Virus record (IMG/VR): IMGVR_UViG_3300037575_000045
Span: 1-41,585 of that record
DNA: 41,585 nucleotides
Reading direction: 5' to 3' (one strand)
Source of the DNA: a virus
In this document: piece by piece, positions 24,179 to 31,842 of the stretch
How the letters are laid out: the number at the start of each line of letters is the position of its first letter
How positions within the stretch are numbered: the stretch's first letter is position 1
Program-made: the position numbers and the translations under genes
The notes under the pieces: model-generated
Seen by the model: the letters and a program-made list of their open reading frames with translations, nothing else
Databases searched by the model: none
What the model was told of the DNA's origin: nothing

Positions 24179-24502
24179 CTACGGCCTAGTGACAGCGGGG
24201 TGCACTGTCATGGTGAATGTTTGGCTAGATATGCGGCTGTTATTCTTGATAAATAACACGTCGGTGCTGATAGGGTCGGTCGGCAGCTTGTCGAGCTTAG
24301 ACTTAAGCGTGAACCTCCCCTGCTCCGCATCATCAATAGCAATCTCAAAGGCATCGATAAGATGGCCACTTGACGTGCGCATCTCCGCTTTAATCTCGAT
24401 GCCCTCAAGACTGATTGGTGCTTTATTATCGTCAAGATACTGACAGGCGATAACCACTGTGTCGTATTCTTTAATTTTGGGTTTATGAAAGCTGCTTCGC
24501 AT
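24179..24502 (-). CDS. Beta-rich baseplate/fibre adaptor-like protein
   Basis: 107 residues. The pattern YDTVVIACQYLDDNKAPISL, IKAEMRTSSGHLIDAFEIAI and FIKNNSRISSQTFTMTVHPA is that of BppU-type N-terminal barrels (initial polar strand, 'G..i.a.ir...g..i', final strand), which attach fibres to the baseplate. It is the first gene after LP9 and begins the receptor-binding operon. Confidence 0.58.
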   Translation of the reverse strand: MRSSFHKPKIKEYDTVVIACQYLDDNKAPISLEGIEIKAEMRTSSGHLIDAFEIAIDDAEQGRFTLKSKLDKLPTDPISTDVLFIKNNSRISSQTFTMTVHPAVTRP

Positions 24503-24527
24503 AATAATTAGCCTCTAGTTGCCTTCT

Positions 24528-24566
24528 ATTTTAGTGGGCTTGCCAGCAATGATTCCGCGGTGTTCC
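24528..24566 (-). promoter_or_regulatory. Late promoter LP9 (GGAACACC-N25-TAAAAT)
   Basis: GGAACACC at 24566-24559 starts 1 nt after the TGA stop of the terminase gene. TAAAAT at 24533-24528. No clear stem-loop before the ATG at 24502. Confidence 0.75.
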
Positions 24567-24567
24567 A

Positions 24568-26124
24568 TCACTCAAGCTCGGTTGCCAGCGCCTCAAGCTC
24601 ATTCCATTCTTGTTGGTCCTTATCCGCAGCATCGGTGATATGAATACCGTCTGATGGGGCGTAATCAATACCTTCCATAAAGGCGAAGGCGAAGGTGTCT
24701 GCAATATCTGGCGATGGAATACCCATCTTTTTCATATCATCCTTACTCATCATCTTCCAGCGGCCTTTGTCATCAAACGAGTAGGGCAGCTTGGTCATCT
24801 GCTCCTCAAGATTGGTTTTAATCTGATACATTTTCTGTACCTTGGCGCTGACACTAAAGCGGCCCATCTCAACTGACTTGGCCATACCCACATAGGCATG
24901 AGACCGCTTATTGTAGTAGTCCATTTTCAGCTGATTGTTAAAGCAAGGCACGCCCCAGTGCACTTTCTCAAAGTACACGCTCTCAGCATCTAGACTTTGA
25001 CATAAGCCGGTACCAACGCCCAATGGGTCAATAACCAAGGTTGCACCTGGGTATTCATTCAGCGCATCCATAACCCGCGCTTTAATCTCGTTAATATCGG
25101 CTCGGTTGCTAAACAGCGGGATATCGACAATATGAGCATAGCGCTCGATACGTCGCTTATATTCTTTATCGACAACCTGCATGATGGTAATAACACTGCT
25201 GTCACGCCCTACGTTGCCGCCAACGTCCACAGTAATGATGTAGCCGTAACGGTCGCCCTCTTTGATAACACACTCACTCTCAAGCATTCCCGTAACATCT
25301 GAGCGGGTAAGTAAAAACTCACCCTTCAATTCAGGGAACTTGCCGCGAATACGGATCATATAGCCTGGATGGTCACGACTACCGTACTGATATAGCGCCT
25401 CTCGAATCTTCTCTTCACTGACCAGCGGTGACATCTCACCATTGAATTCAAGCGCAATCCACACCCCGTCATTGTGGTGACTGAGCTTATGGTGAGTGTC
25501 GTAGAAAAATCCAGCATTGGTGGCGGGCTGTGAAGTTAAGACAGCGCGGTTATTCTTGTGAGTTAATGCACCAATGGCCACGTCCATCACTGCATCATCA
25601 ATACCGCAAGCCTCATCCGCCCATACCATGTAGTGGTCGCCATGCTGACCGGCGATATTGGTTGGCTGGTGCTTGGGCGCGGTCTTAGCGAATACAAACC
25701 ACGTATCTTTAAAGCCTTTGATGTAGATTTTCTCAGCCAATACCACGACATAATCAGCAAGCCAACCCAATGCCTTGTTATTGCGTAGTCTTTGTAGGCA
25801 GATATTAATCTCTTTCCACACGACCGTTCGCAGCTGCCCAATCTGAGGCGCCGTGAATAGCATTACGGATTCGGGATAGAAAAGAAGGTGCCAGAGGGCG
25901 ATGATGCCAGCGCTTCTGCTCTTGCCAGTACCATGACCAGACGCCACGCTAGTGCGACTACCAGGCACAACAATCGACTCGAATAAAAGCTCTTGCTGCC
26001 ATGTGACCGCTTGACCTGACTTAAATGTCATATCTAAAGCTTCGACAGCAAAGCGCGTAATATCATATCGATAGCGCTTACAAACTTCGTGCCACTCGGG
26101 CAATACCATCAAATCATCAAGCAT
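24568..26124 (-). CDS. terL: Terminase large subunit
   Basis: 518 residues. Walker A at about 62-69 (SGHGTGKS), Walker B at about 165-172 (YMVWADEA), coupling motif region SQPATNAG at about 199. The nuclease domain starts VDVGGNVGRDSS (about 299-310), followed by IDPLGVGTG (about 365-373) and DIADTFAFAF (about 473-482), the three acidic centres of RNase-H-like terminase nucleases. It packages DNA into the prohead by ATP hydrolysis and cuts it. It lies with the gene at 26134 upstream, far from both the portal and the candidate small subunit (34420-35343). Confidence 0.93.
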   Translation of the reverse strand: MLDDLMVLPEWHEVCKRYRYDITRFAVEALDMTFKSGQAVTWQQELLFESIVVPGSRTSVASGHGTGKSRSAGIIALWHLLFYPESVMLFTAPQIGQLRTVVWKEINICLQRLRNNKALGWLADYVVVLAEKIYIKGFKDTWFVFAKTAPKHQPTNIAGQHGDHYMVWADEACGIDDAVMDVAIGALTHKNNRAVLTSQPATNAGFFYDTHHKLSHHNDGVWIALEFNGEMSPLVSEEKIREALYQYGSRDHPGYMIRIRGKFPELKGEFLLTRSDVTGMLESECVIKEGDRYGYIITVDVGGNVGRDSSVITIMQVVDKEYKRRIERYAHIVDIPLFSNRADINEIKARVMDALNEYPGATLVIDPLGVGTGLCQSLDAESVYFEKVHWGVPCFNNQLKMDYYNKRSHAYVGMAKSVEMGRFSVSAKVQKMYQIKTNLEEQMTKLPYSFDDKGRWKMMSKDDMKKMGIPSPDIADTFAFAFMEGIDYAPSDGIHITDAADKDQQEWNELEALATELE

Positions 26125-26133
26125 GGCGCCGCC

Positions 26134-26658
26134 TTAAATGCTAAATGGCATTAATGCGTCATCAAAAGCCTCGTCAACCACATCATCATTGTGATTATAG
26201 GTCTGCGGGGTATTCATGACATAGCCGCCATGAGCCTTGCGAGCCGCCCAGATAGCGAGCAGGATAGCCATGTGACCGTTATTGATACTTGATGAATCAA
26301 ACTCTAATGCCGCGCCCCGCTCATCAAATTTGCGCATCTGGATAACTTTATCCGGCTCATATCGTCTCAGCTCATCCTTAATCAGCACCATGTTTGAACG
26401 CTTGGCTTCCTTGTACGCCGTAATGACTTGGCTGATATCGTCTTTTTCAGCAAAGGCCAACCCCCAGTGGTCAAAGATTTGCGGCGTATCGGTCACAACC
26501 ATAGTGGTATTTTTAACCACCACCGGCTCCTTCCACTCAGCCATCGCCTGTACGATAATTTTGCCACTGGCAGTATCGGTCACAGCCATAATACGAACAG
26601 GCTCGCCCGCATAAGCTGCTGCTCTAGCATCTATAAATACTGCATCCTTTTTGCTCAT
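26134..26658 (-). CDS. Conserved-looking protein upstream of the large terminase
   Basis: 174 residues. IDARAAAYAGEPVRIMAVTD opens a beta-rich part; the helical middle (VITAYKEAKRSNMVLIKDEL) is followed by LAIWAARKAHGGYVMNTPQT and an acidic end. The 9-nt gap to terL and overlap with the previous gene (ATGA) suggest a packaging or head role. No known motif. Confidence 0.6.
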   Translation of the reverse strand: MSKKDAVFIDARAAAYAGEPVRIMAVTDTASGKIIVQAMAEWKEPVVVKNTTMVVTDTPQIFDHWGLAFAEKDDISQVITAYKEAKRSNMVLIKDELRRYEPDKVIQMRKFDERGAALEFDSSSINNGHMAILLAIWAARKAHGGYVMNTPQTYNHNDDVVDEAFDDALMPFSI

Positions 26659-27554
26659 GGGGCGTCATCTCCTAGCTCAGTCTGGGTGATAACGCGAGTA
26701 TCGGGGTCGATATTGATGCGAGTCCTGCCAGCCAAGTCCTTATCCTTGATATCTGCCTCAACAACGTACTTGCCCACCACATCAGGCGGCTGCTGGGTGC
26801 CAACAACAGGTGGCAAGCCTGGCGGAATACTGCCCTCCGGCTCACCCGTATCGGTCACAGGGTCCCACTCAGCGCCAAGACCAACCACTACCGGCTCAAG
26901 GCCCGTTAGATTACAATCAAAGGTGATGACGTGCAGATTCTTAAGCCCAACGTCTGCCTTATCTGGATAGATAGAGTTTTCAAGGACACGAAAATTCCAT
27001 GAATCACGAATGATGTTCTGACCGGCATACCCAATCTCATAAAACACTTCAAAATTGCGCTTGGCTTCGTGCCTAAAGAAACTCACTAACTGATTAGCGA
27101 TTGCCGACACACTGTGAGGGTCTGGGGCAAAGAATGCTATCTGACAGCGGTACGTGGTGGCAGTCGTTCTAAACTGGACCACTCGCATCAACGGGTCGGT
27201 CGGCACAACGCCTTTCATCCACTGCGACTGAGGGATTATCTGGTCATATTCAGGCGGGGCCTCAATAGGGCTAATTGCCGTCATCATGACGGGCAAATAA
27301 ACCGATGTGCCAGACTCGCTACGGTCACCACTGGCCACGTCATTGCGATTATCTTGGAGTGCCTTAAGCATCACCTCAGCATCATCAATCATTGATGAGC
27401 GAGCAACGACAATAGCGCCCTCAACGCGCCGACTCTTCCAATCAAAAAGCGCTTGGGTCGATGGTTGGCACCACTGCCTAAAGTCTCGGAGCTTAAGCCC
27501 CCAAGCCATCTGCAGGCTCTCTAGGGGCGTTAATAACTGCTTAGTCTTACTCAT
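26655..27554 (-). CDS. Virion structural protein, possibly neck or tail completion
   Basis: 299 residues. Helical N-terminus, then a beta-rich middle (VVQFRTTATTYRCQIAFFAP, FRHEAKRNFEVFYEIGYAGQ) and a Pro-rich C-terminus (GSIPPGLPPVVGTQQPPDVV), as in some neck or tail-terminator proteins. It sits between the protease and the packaging genes. No defining motif; the assignment is contextual. Confidence 0.55.
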   Translation of the reverse strand: MSKTKQLLTPLESLQMAWGLKLRDFRQWCQPSTQALFDWKSRRVEGAIVVARSSMIDDAEVMLKALQDNRNDVASGDRSESGTSVYLPVMMTAISPIEAPPEYDQIIPQSQWMKGVVPTDPLMRVVQFRTTATTYRCQIAFFAPDPHSVSAIANQLVSFFRHEAKRNFEVFYEIGYAGQNIIRDSWNFRVLENSIYPDKADVGLKNLHVITFDCNLTGLEPVVVGLGAEWDPVTDTGEPEGSIPPGLPPVVGTQQPPDVVGKYVVEADIKDKDLAGRTRINIDPDTRVITQTELGDDAP

Positions 27555-27563
27555 GGCTTGCCC

Positions 27564-28493
27564 CTAGTAGCGGCGGAATAGATTTGGCGCAGGCTTTGAT
27601 GCGCTCTGTGCCTGCGCTCGCTCTTTACTGGCAGCAGTGGTGGTCTTAAGGTCGGCATCACTGGTGCCCATGTCCATAAATCCATCCCAACCTTCAAGCG
27701 CTTTCGAGAATGGCACTGACGGGCAAATCATAGAGTCGTAAATAGCCTCTTCACGCTCCTGAATGCGTTTGCGTCTGCGGTCTTGACGCTCACACGCTTG
27801 GATAAGCATATTTTGAGCAGCGATAGCCTCAGCTTGGTAGTGCTCGACTAATCCTTCAGCCTGTAATGCGGTCTGAATGCTGTCATATTGCTGAGCAATC
27901 ACCACATCCAAGGCATCTTTTAAAACAGCGTGCGCCGGAGTCAACTCGTTCATGCTGTCAAAACACATGACCTCTTCATCAAACAAGCCGCTAAGTAAGC
28001 TATCGAACATGCCATGGCCACGATTGGTGTTGTAATTGGGCTGACGCACGTAGTCATAGCCATAAAAACCGGTGACTTCATATTTGCCAGTGTCTAAGCG
28101 ACGGCGATTGACAGCACTGCTAAACCCGCCAGCCTTATTCGCATAAAGCTTGTTGGCGTATCTGCCATCATCGGTATCTAGGAATTCATGCTGGGTCGTG
28201 ACATTGCCGTCACTGTCTGCAGATAATTTGACCGTGCGAATGGCCGGCTCAATATTGATGACACTGCCGGTGGCTGGATTGACGTACTTGTCAGGCGGGT
28301 TCATGCCGAATCGGGCGCGGATTTCATGGCCGTTATAGCCAAATAAGTCGCCTGACTGAACAAGCTCTTGCGTCGCTGCAGAATTGATTTGATTGATCAT
28401 AGACCGGATGTCCATATCAGACCGGTCCACACCATTGTGTTGACGGCCACGGTCGGCCAGATTATAGGTAATGACTTTAGTTCGAGTGGACAT
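27564..28493 (-). CDS. Probable prohead protease / head maturation protein
   Basis: 309 residues. The N-terminal half carries QELVQSGDLFGYNGHEIRAR, then INIEPAIRTVKLSADSDGNV, EFLDTDDGR and KAGGFSSAV. The last recalls the active-site 'K-G-x-S' region of T4 gp21-like head proteases (Ser about residue 125), which cut scaffold and capsid N-terminal peptides. The C-terminal half is helical and charged (LIQACERQDRRRKRIQEREE). It is the first gene after LP10. Catalytic His and Asp are not assigned by eye, so the protease call needs a structure search. Confidence 0.62.
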   Translation of the reverse strand: MSTRTKVITYNLADRGRQHNGVDRSDMDIRSMINQINSAATQELVQSGDLFGYNGHEIRARFGMNPPDKYVNPATGSVINIEPAIRTVKLSADSDGNVTTQHEFLDTDDGRYANKLYANKAGGFSSAVNRRRLDTGKYEVTGFYGYDYVRQPNYNTNRGHGMFDSLLSGLFDEEVMCFDSMNELTPAHAVLKDALDVVIAQQYDSIQTALQAEGLVEHYQAEAIAAQNMLIQACERQDRRRKRIQEREEAIYDSMICPSVPFSKALEGWDGFMDMGTSDADLKTTTAASKERAQAQSASKPAPNLFRRY

Positions 28494-28500
28494 TAAAAAA

Positions 28501-28548
28501 CCCCTTACACGGTAGGCATAATATTAGTTATGCGTTAAGTGTAAGGGG
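28501..28548 (-). terminator. Terminator/ribosome-site hairpin after LP10
   Basis: Minus strand CCCCTTACAC pairs with GTGTAAGGGG, with an inner GCATAA/TTATGC helix in the loop, then TTTTTT-A-ATG. The LP10 -10 hexamer TACACT is inside the 5' arm; AAGGGG of the 3' arm is a strong ribosome site 7 nt before the ATG. Confidence 0.87.
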
Positions 28549-28577
28549 CTGGGTGGTTGCTAGAGCTGTGGTGTTCC
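28538..28577 (-). promoter_or_regulatory. Late promoter LP10 (GGAACACC-N26-TACACT)
   Basis: GGAACACC at 28577-28570; TACACT at 28543-28538. It drives the protease-terminase operon. It follows the long gene-free stretch 28578-28893. Confidence 0.82.
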
Positions 28578-28893
28578 TAGATGCTAAGTCGCAAAATACA
28601 AATCTCTGCTCAATAGTGAACCTTGACCCCCGATTTGACAGTCAGGGCCAATGCTTGGTCATTAATTCAATGACCAAGGGTGGATGACCTGGCTATTAGC
28701 ACCGAGACCACCGAATCAGTGGTCAATAACTAAGCCATGGTTAAGCTGTTGATTTGTTTGCTAATGCAATTTTGCATCGGCTAGGGCTTAGTGGCTGAAT
28801 CGGTCACCTCGTCGATTTTAAAGGGCTGTATCGGTATGCGAATATGCAGAGTGATCGATATGCATAATCACCAATCATGTTTAAGGACTGACA
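28578..28893. other. Gene-free, hairpin-rich stretch
   Basis: No credible coding frame in about 315 bp. Inverted repeats: 28654-28678 (CTTGGTCATT/AATGACCAAG, perfect 10 bp, 5-nt loop), 28706-28724 (GACCAC/GTGGTC) inside a wider pair 28691-28736 (GGCT...TAG / CTAAGCC), and a TGCAA...TTGCA type pair near 28766-28776. Two related segments (TCGGTATGC and TCGATATGC) lie near 28831-28862. It could be a structured RNA, an operator cluster or decayed DNA. Confidence 0.55.
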
Positions 28894-28921
28894 CAAAAAA
28901 ACCCACCGATTAACTGGTGGG
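28894..28921 (-). terminator. Terminator behind the lipoprotein gene (second of two)
   Basis: Minus strand CCCACC pairs with GGTGGG, then eight Ts. The stem has the same sequence as the terminator at 29422-29447. Confidence 0.8.
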
Positions 28922-28948
28922 CGGCTTACCATGCTGCAGGAGAAAGCC

Positions 28949-28963
28949 CCACCTCTTAGGTGG
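28949..28963 (-). terminator. Weak hairpin behind the lipoprotein gene (first of two)
   Basis: Minus strand CCACCT / AGGTGG with a 3-nt loop, then GGCTTTCTCC. Probable terminator or RNA 3' end stabiliser. Confidence 0.45.
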
Positions 28964-29000
28964 CGGGTAGTTCATTCACATCCCAATAAGGGTTGCGTCA

Positions 29001-29300
29001 CTACTCTGTCAGAAATGGCTTTCCTGAACATTTTACGCAATTTCTAACAACTTTTGATACGTCATCTATCTTTGGCTCTTTAGCTTGAAAGACCTGCCCG
29101 TTCTCAAGAACCAGTCTCACAGTTCTATCATGCTGCTGCCCAACGGATTGATAGTCCCCAGTATTAATCATAGTTACCAGGTTTTCCCATGACGTAGTAA
29201 CAACGCTTGAGCCTATCTCTTTGTTGCTAGCGAGATTGGTCGCGCAACCAGTAAGCATCGCTACGGTAGCTACAAAAGCTATCTTCTTAAAGTGAATCAT
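29001..29300 (-). CDS. Small lipoprotein
   Basis: 99 residues from the ATG at 29300 (AAAGG 8 nt upstream); longer in-frame starts upstream would run through the promoter and lack a signal peptide at the N-terminus. The signal peptide HFKKIAFVATVAMLTGCA ends in a lipobox (LTGC). The mature part is short and polar (SVGQQHDRTVRLVLENGQVF) with a CVKC pair near the end. It goes to the cell envelope of the host, as morons of temperate phages often do. Own promoter and terminators; no late element. Confidence 0.75.
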   Translation of the reverse strand: MIHFKKIAFVATVAMLTGCATNLASNKEIGSSVVTTSWENLVTMINTGDYQSVGQQHDRTVRLVLENGQVFQAKEPKIDDVSKVVRNCVKCSGKPFLTE

Positions 29301-29325
29301 AATATTACCTTTGTGAAAACTAGTA

Positions 29326-29354
29326 ATTATACACAGCATAGGCAGGTCACTAAA
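29326..29354 (-). promoter_or_regulatory. Sigma70-like promoter of the lipoprotein gene
   Basis: TTTAGT-N17-TATAAT (-35 at 29354-29349, -10 at 29331-29326). An inverted repeat GGGCGGT/ACCGCCC at 29359-29388 lies just upstream and could be an operator. Confidence 0.5.
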
Positions 29355-29421
29355 GGACGGGCGGTTCACTATGGCCATTTGACCGCCCTCAACTGTGAGT
29401 AAAAACCTGCTTGCAATACAC

Positions 29422-29447
29422 AAAAAGCCCACCGATTGATTGGTGGG
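29422..29447 (-). terminator. Terminator after the 141-residue lipoprotein gene
   Basis: Minus strand CCCACC pairs with GGTGGG (8-nt loop), then CTTTTTG. Stem identical to that at 28894-28921. Confidence 0.82.
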
Positions 29448-29488
29448 TAATTCACAAGAAGTATGTCGTATCGTGGCTAAAAGCTTGC

Positions 29489-29914
29489 TTAGGTTGGTGC
29501 TGTTTCAATTGCGCCGGCAACAGCGCATCCTTTGTAAGACTTACCTTTGTAACTCAAAGTAGCCGTGAACTCATTCTCTTGACCATTATCATCGGTACAA
29601 GGTTGGCCGTTTATATTAATTGTTATAGGACTACCATCAACTGTAGCAATGAACTCAACTCCTTTGGCGTATGCTGAACGCGCCACAACTACCGTTGCTG
29701 GTTTAAGGAACTCCGCCTCAACACTCATCTCATCACCATCAATTACAGCACGCCAGCTCTTGTCTGAGTTACCAAAAGCGGTAAATGCTGAAATAGGACT
29801 CTCTATATTAGATTCTTCCGTTTGAATATTATCTATAACTGGGCTTTGACTGCTGCAAGCCGCAACTGTGATACCGCATGCCAAACAAAGAGTAGTTAAA
29901 AGCAAAGAACGCAT
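29489..29914 (-). CDS. Lipoprotein, COG3650-like
   Basis: 141 residues. The signal peptide (RSLLLTTLCLACGITVAAC) ends in the lipobox VAAC. The C-terminal part has INGQPCTDDNGQENEFTATL and YKGKSYKGCAVAG, the two-Cys pattern of COG3650-type envelope lipoproteins ('C.dgms...yp..a.l...g..y.GCA'). Function unknown in that family. It follows the Mrr-like gene with a 221-bp gap that carries a TATAAT and a long leader hairpin, so it is probably independently expressed. Confidence 0.75.
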   Translation of the reverse strand: MRSLLLTTLCLACGITVAACSSQSPVIDNIQTEESNIESPISAFTAFGNSDKSWRAVIDGDEMSVEAEFLKPATVVVARSAYAKGVEFIATVDGSPITININGQPCTDDNGQENEFTATLSYKGKSYKGCAVAGAIETAPT

Positions 29915-29993
29915 ATATTTTCCTTTAATTTCTAAATAACAAAGCCACTAAACAGCAGCTAAGAAGATTACATTACTAACGATTCTAATGCAC

Positions 29994-30022
29994 ACTTCCG
30001 CCCACTTCAATGGGCCGGAAGT
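29994..30022 (-). promoter_or_regulatory. Leader stem-loop of the lipoprotein gene
   Basis: ACTTCCG-CCCA pairs with TGGG-C-CGGAAGT (11 bp, one bulge, 6-nt loop). It lies between a TATAAT at 30041-30036 and the ATG at 29914, so it would be the 5' part of the leader. No convincing -35 was found. Confidence 0.45.
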
Positions 30023-30135
30023 TAGCACCATTGCTATTATATACTTTATTTACTATTTAGATTTTTTTAGCAAACGAAAATTTACTAAACAGCATCTTGT
30101 CATTTTTTTATTGCAACTACTTAGTAGTTAGCAGC

Positions 30136-31347
30136 TTACTCGCCTCTTATTTTCTTAAAAAACTTTTTATTCATAACCAGCGTCTCAGTCTGTACTTTCT
30201 CAAGCCCAATCTCATGCTCTATCATCAGGTCCAGCAGCGCCATTTGATTGACCAGCGTTAAGTCATGACTGTCCAAATCTTGCGCGTATTGCAGCGCCGG
30301 CTTTGTAAAATCGCTAGTGGTGATGAATATGCCGTGATGGCGACTGGGGTCAGGTGGAAAACCTCCAACGAAATTGCGTAAGTCTCTGTTCGACGTGTTA
30401 TTACCCTCACTATACTGCTTGGCTTGAATGTAGTAAGTATGGATATCACCGTTGCCACAATCTTGCGTAACAACCCCATCAATACCGCCATCATTGCTCT
30501 GCCCTGTATGCCGAGCCTTGATGGACTCGCCCACAACCTCGGCCTCGCGCCTTAGTGTCATCTCAACCACTTTTAAGCAAAGATGCTCAAACTGCAGCGG
30601 CGTTAGGTTAAACACTTCGTCCAGTATCATCTTAGGGGTTACTTTCACATGATCATTGGCTGTGATGACGCCAGCGTAGTTATTCATAAACACTGAGGTG
30701 CGCCGCATCGTCTCATCAATAAGATGATTTATCAGCGAGTCTCCCTGCTCTCCATAGCAAGCCTTATTGACTGCTCTTAAAACCCTAAAGCTTTTCGCAT
30801 TAAATCGGTCTAGATTCGCCTCATAAGTACTGGATGAAACATCCAGGCTTCTGTAGTTAGAGAAATTATCACCCGCCAGCCAAAAATACATCCTGCCAAA
30901 AGGATCTACCTCAATCAGATTCTCGGGAGTAATTGTTTTGTCGAAAGATATTAGATGTGCAAAGGTCTGGCCTAGATTCGCCTCAATGTTAAACATCTCG
31001 CTCTTCACCGCGCCTGCAGAAACTAGGCATATCAACATGAGCTCGCTCAAAACCTCATAGCAAGAATCAAGCATCTCATCATCGTCATTCACAGCAAACT
31101 CAGGATTCGTGAAAGCCAAATCCAAGTGTTTACTCGTAATCCCTGCAATCTCCTGCACTTTTTTACCGAAGGCTTTTGCGGTGATGCCATTGGGCCGATT
31201 GCATAATTGTTTTATAGCCTGAATACCAGCATTAAGTATGTCGCCAAACGGCGGCATAACCGAAGACCTAGTCATTGCTTTTCTCTTTTTTTTGGTTGAA
31301 AAAATAGGGCCTCGCTTTAAGCGCAGCCCCAGTTGGTTATTCGTCAT
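30136..31347 (-). CDS. Mrr-like restriction nuclease
   Basis: 403 residues. The C-terminal third has LTPLQFEHLCLKVVE (about 248-262), GQSNDGGIDGVV (D290) and YYIQAKQY (Q308-A-K310), the D...QxK active site of the Mrr_cat PD-(D/E)xK family. The end (GIFITTSDFTKPALQYAQDL) is the family's last conserved strand-helix. The N-terminal 245 residues are helical and not recognised; they may sense DNA. Mrr-type enzymes cut modified DNA. In a phage this suggests exclusion of competing phages. A start at codon 25 is also possible. The small upstream frame overlaps its ATG. Confidence 0.82.
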   Translation of the reverse strand: MTNNQLGLRLKRGPIFSTKKKRKAMTRSSVMPPFGDILNAGIQAIKQLCNRPNGITAKAFGKKVQEIAGITSKHLDLAFTNPEFAVNDDDEMLDSCYEVLSELMLICLVSAGAVKSEMFNIEANLGQTFAHLISFDKTITPENLIEVDPFGRMYFWLAGDNFSNYRSLDVSSSTYEANLDRFNAKSFRVLRAVNKACYGEQGDSLINHLIDETMRRTSVFMNNYAGVITANDHVKVTPKMILDEVFNLTPLQFEHLCLKVVEMTLRREAEVVGESIKARHTGQSNDGGIDGVVTQDCGNGDIHTYYIQAKQYSEGNNTSNRDLRNFVGGFPPDPSRHHGIFITTSDFTKPALQYAQDLDSHDLTLVNQMALLDLMIEHEIGLEKVQTETLVMNKKFFKKIRGE

Positions 31348-31474
31348 TCAAATTCCAGTAAACACAATACCCCGGAGGCAGTCTATGCGCTCTTACCCAG
31401 TTGCCATGCCGGGTGATGTGATCCAGCCATACTTGGGCCCAGTTTAATTGTTGCGGAGGAGGCTTGGTGCGCAA
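31337..31474 (-). CDS. Possible short Trp-rich protein with TTG start
   Basis: 45 residues, beginning at TTG (31474), with RTKPPPQQLNWAQVWLDHIT and HRLPPGYCVYWNLNDE. Four Trp and an ordered composition suggest a real peptide, and its stop overlaps the ATG of the nuclease gene by 11 nt (coupling). No ATG or GTG and no good ribosome site were found, so it may instead be a decayed 3' end of an older gene. Confidence 0.35.
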   Translation of the reverse strand: MRTKPPPQQLNWAQVWLDHITRHGNWVRAHRLPPGYCVYWNLNDE

Positions 31475-31482
31475 AGTGCACT

Positions 31483-31842
31483 TTAATTTGACACAAATTC
31501 ACCAAAGTCAGCCAAGAACACACCACAGATATCATTTTTATCGCTTGCTTGATTGTACTGGCCCTGAAAATCCTCGACACCAGCCTTGAGTGCATCCTCC
31601 ATCTCGCGTTGGATGCCGAAATCAATGCCTTTGCTCATGCATTGAGCTGCACTGCTGATAATCGTCTGATTATAATATCGATATCCGCAGTGTGCTTGGG
31701 CCGATGTTGCAAGGCCGTGCTCATACATTAGTTGCATGCAAGAGTAGTCATCGTCGGCCGCTAAAGCCTGACCACTAACAGCCAGGCTCGCCAGCAAACT
31801 AACCCCAATACCTATCTTGGCCAAGACCACCCGTAATTGCAT
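31483..31842 (-). CDS. Secreted Cys-containing periplasmic protein
   Basis: 119 residues. A cleavable signal peptide (MQLRVVLAKIGIGVSLLASL then AVSGQALA) is followed by a small mature domain with four Cys (SCMQLMYEHGLATSAQAHCG, AAQCMSKGID, NDICGVF), which may form disulphides in the periplasm. It overlaps the end of the tail lysozyme gene by 44 nt; GAGGG 8 nt upstream supports the start. Function unknown; an envelope-modifying or exclusion role would fit its neighbours. Confidence 0.7.
   Translation of the reverse strand: MQLRVVLAKIGIGVSLLASLAVSGQALAADDDYSCMQLMYEHGLATSAQAHCGYRYYNQTIISSAAQCMSKGIDFGIQREMEDALKAGVEDFQGQYNQASDKNDICGVFLADFGEFVSN

Noticed and set aside
30108-30128. Palindrome AACTACT/AGTAGTT after the nuclease gene as terminator
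   Set aside because: On the minus strand the stem is followed by A-rich sequence, not Ts; possibly an operator, but no further support.
31383-31625. 80-residue minus frame overlapping the secreted-protein gene
   Set aside because: It runs through the signal-peptide gene in another frame, with no ribosome site and an unnatural composition; the other frame at 31337-31474 is more protein-like.
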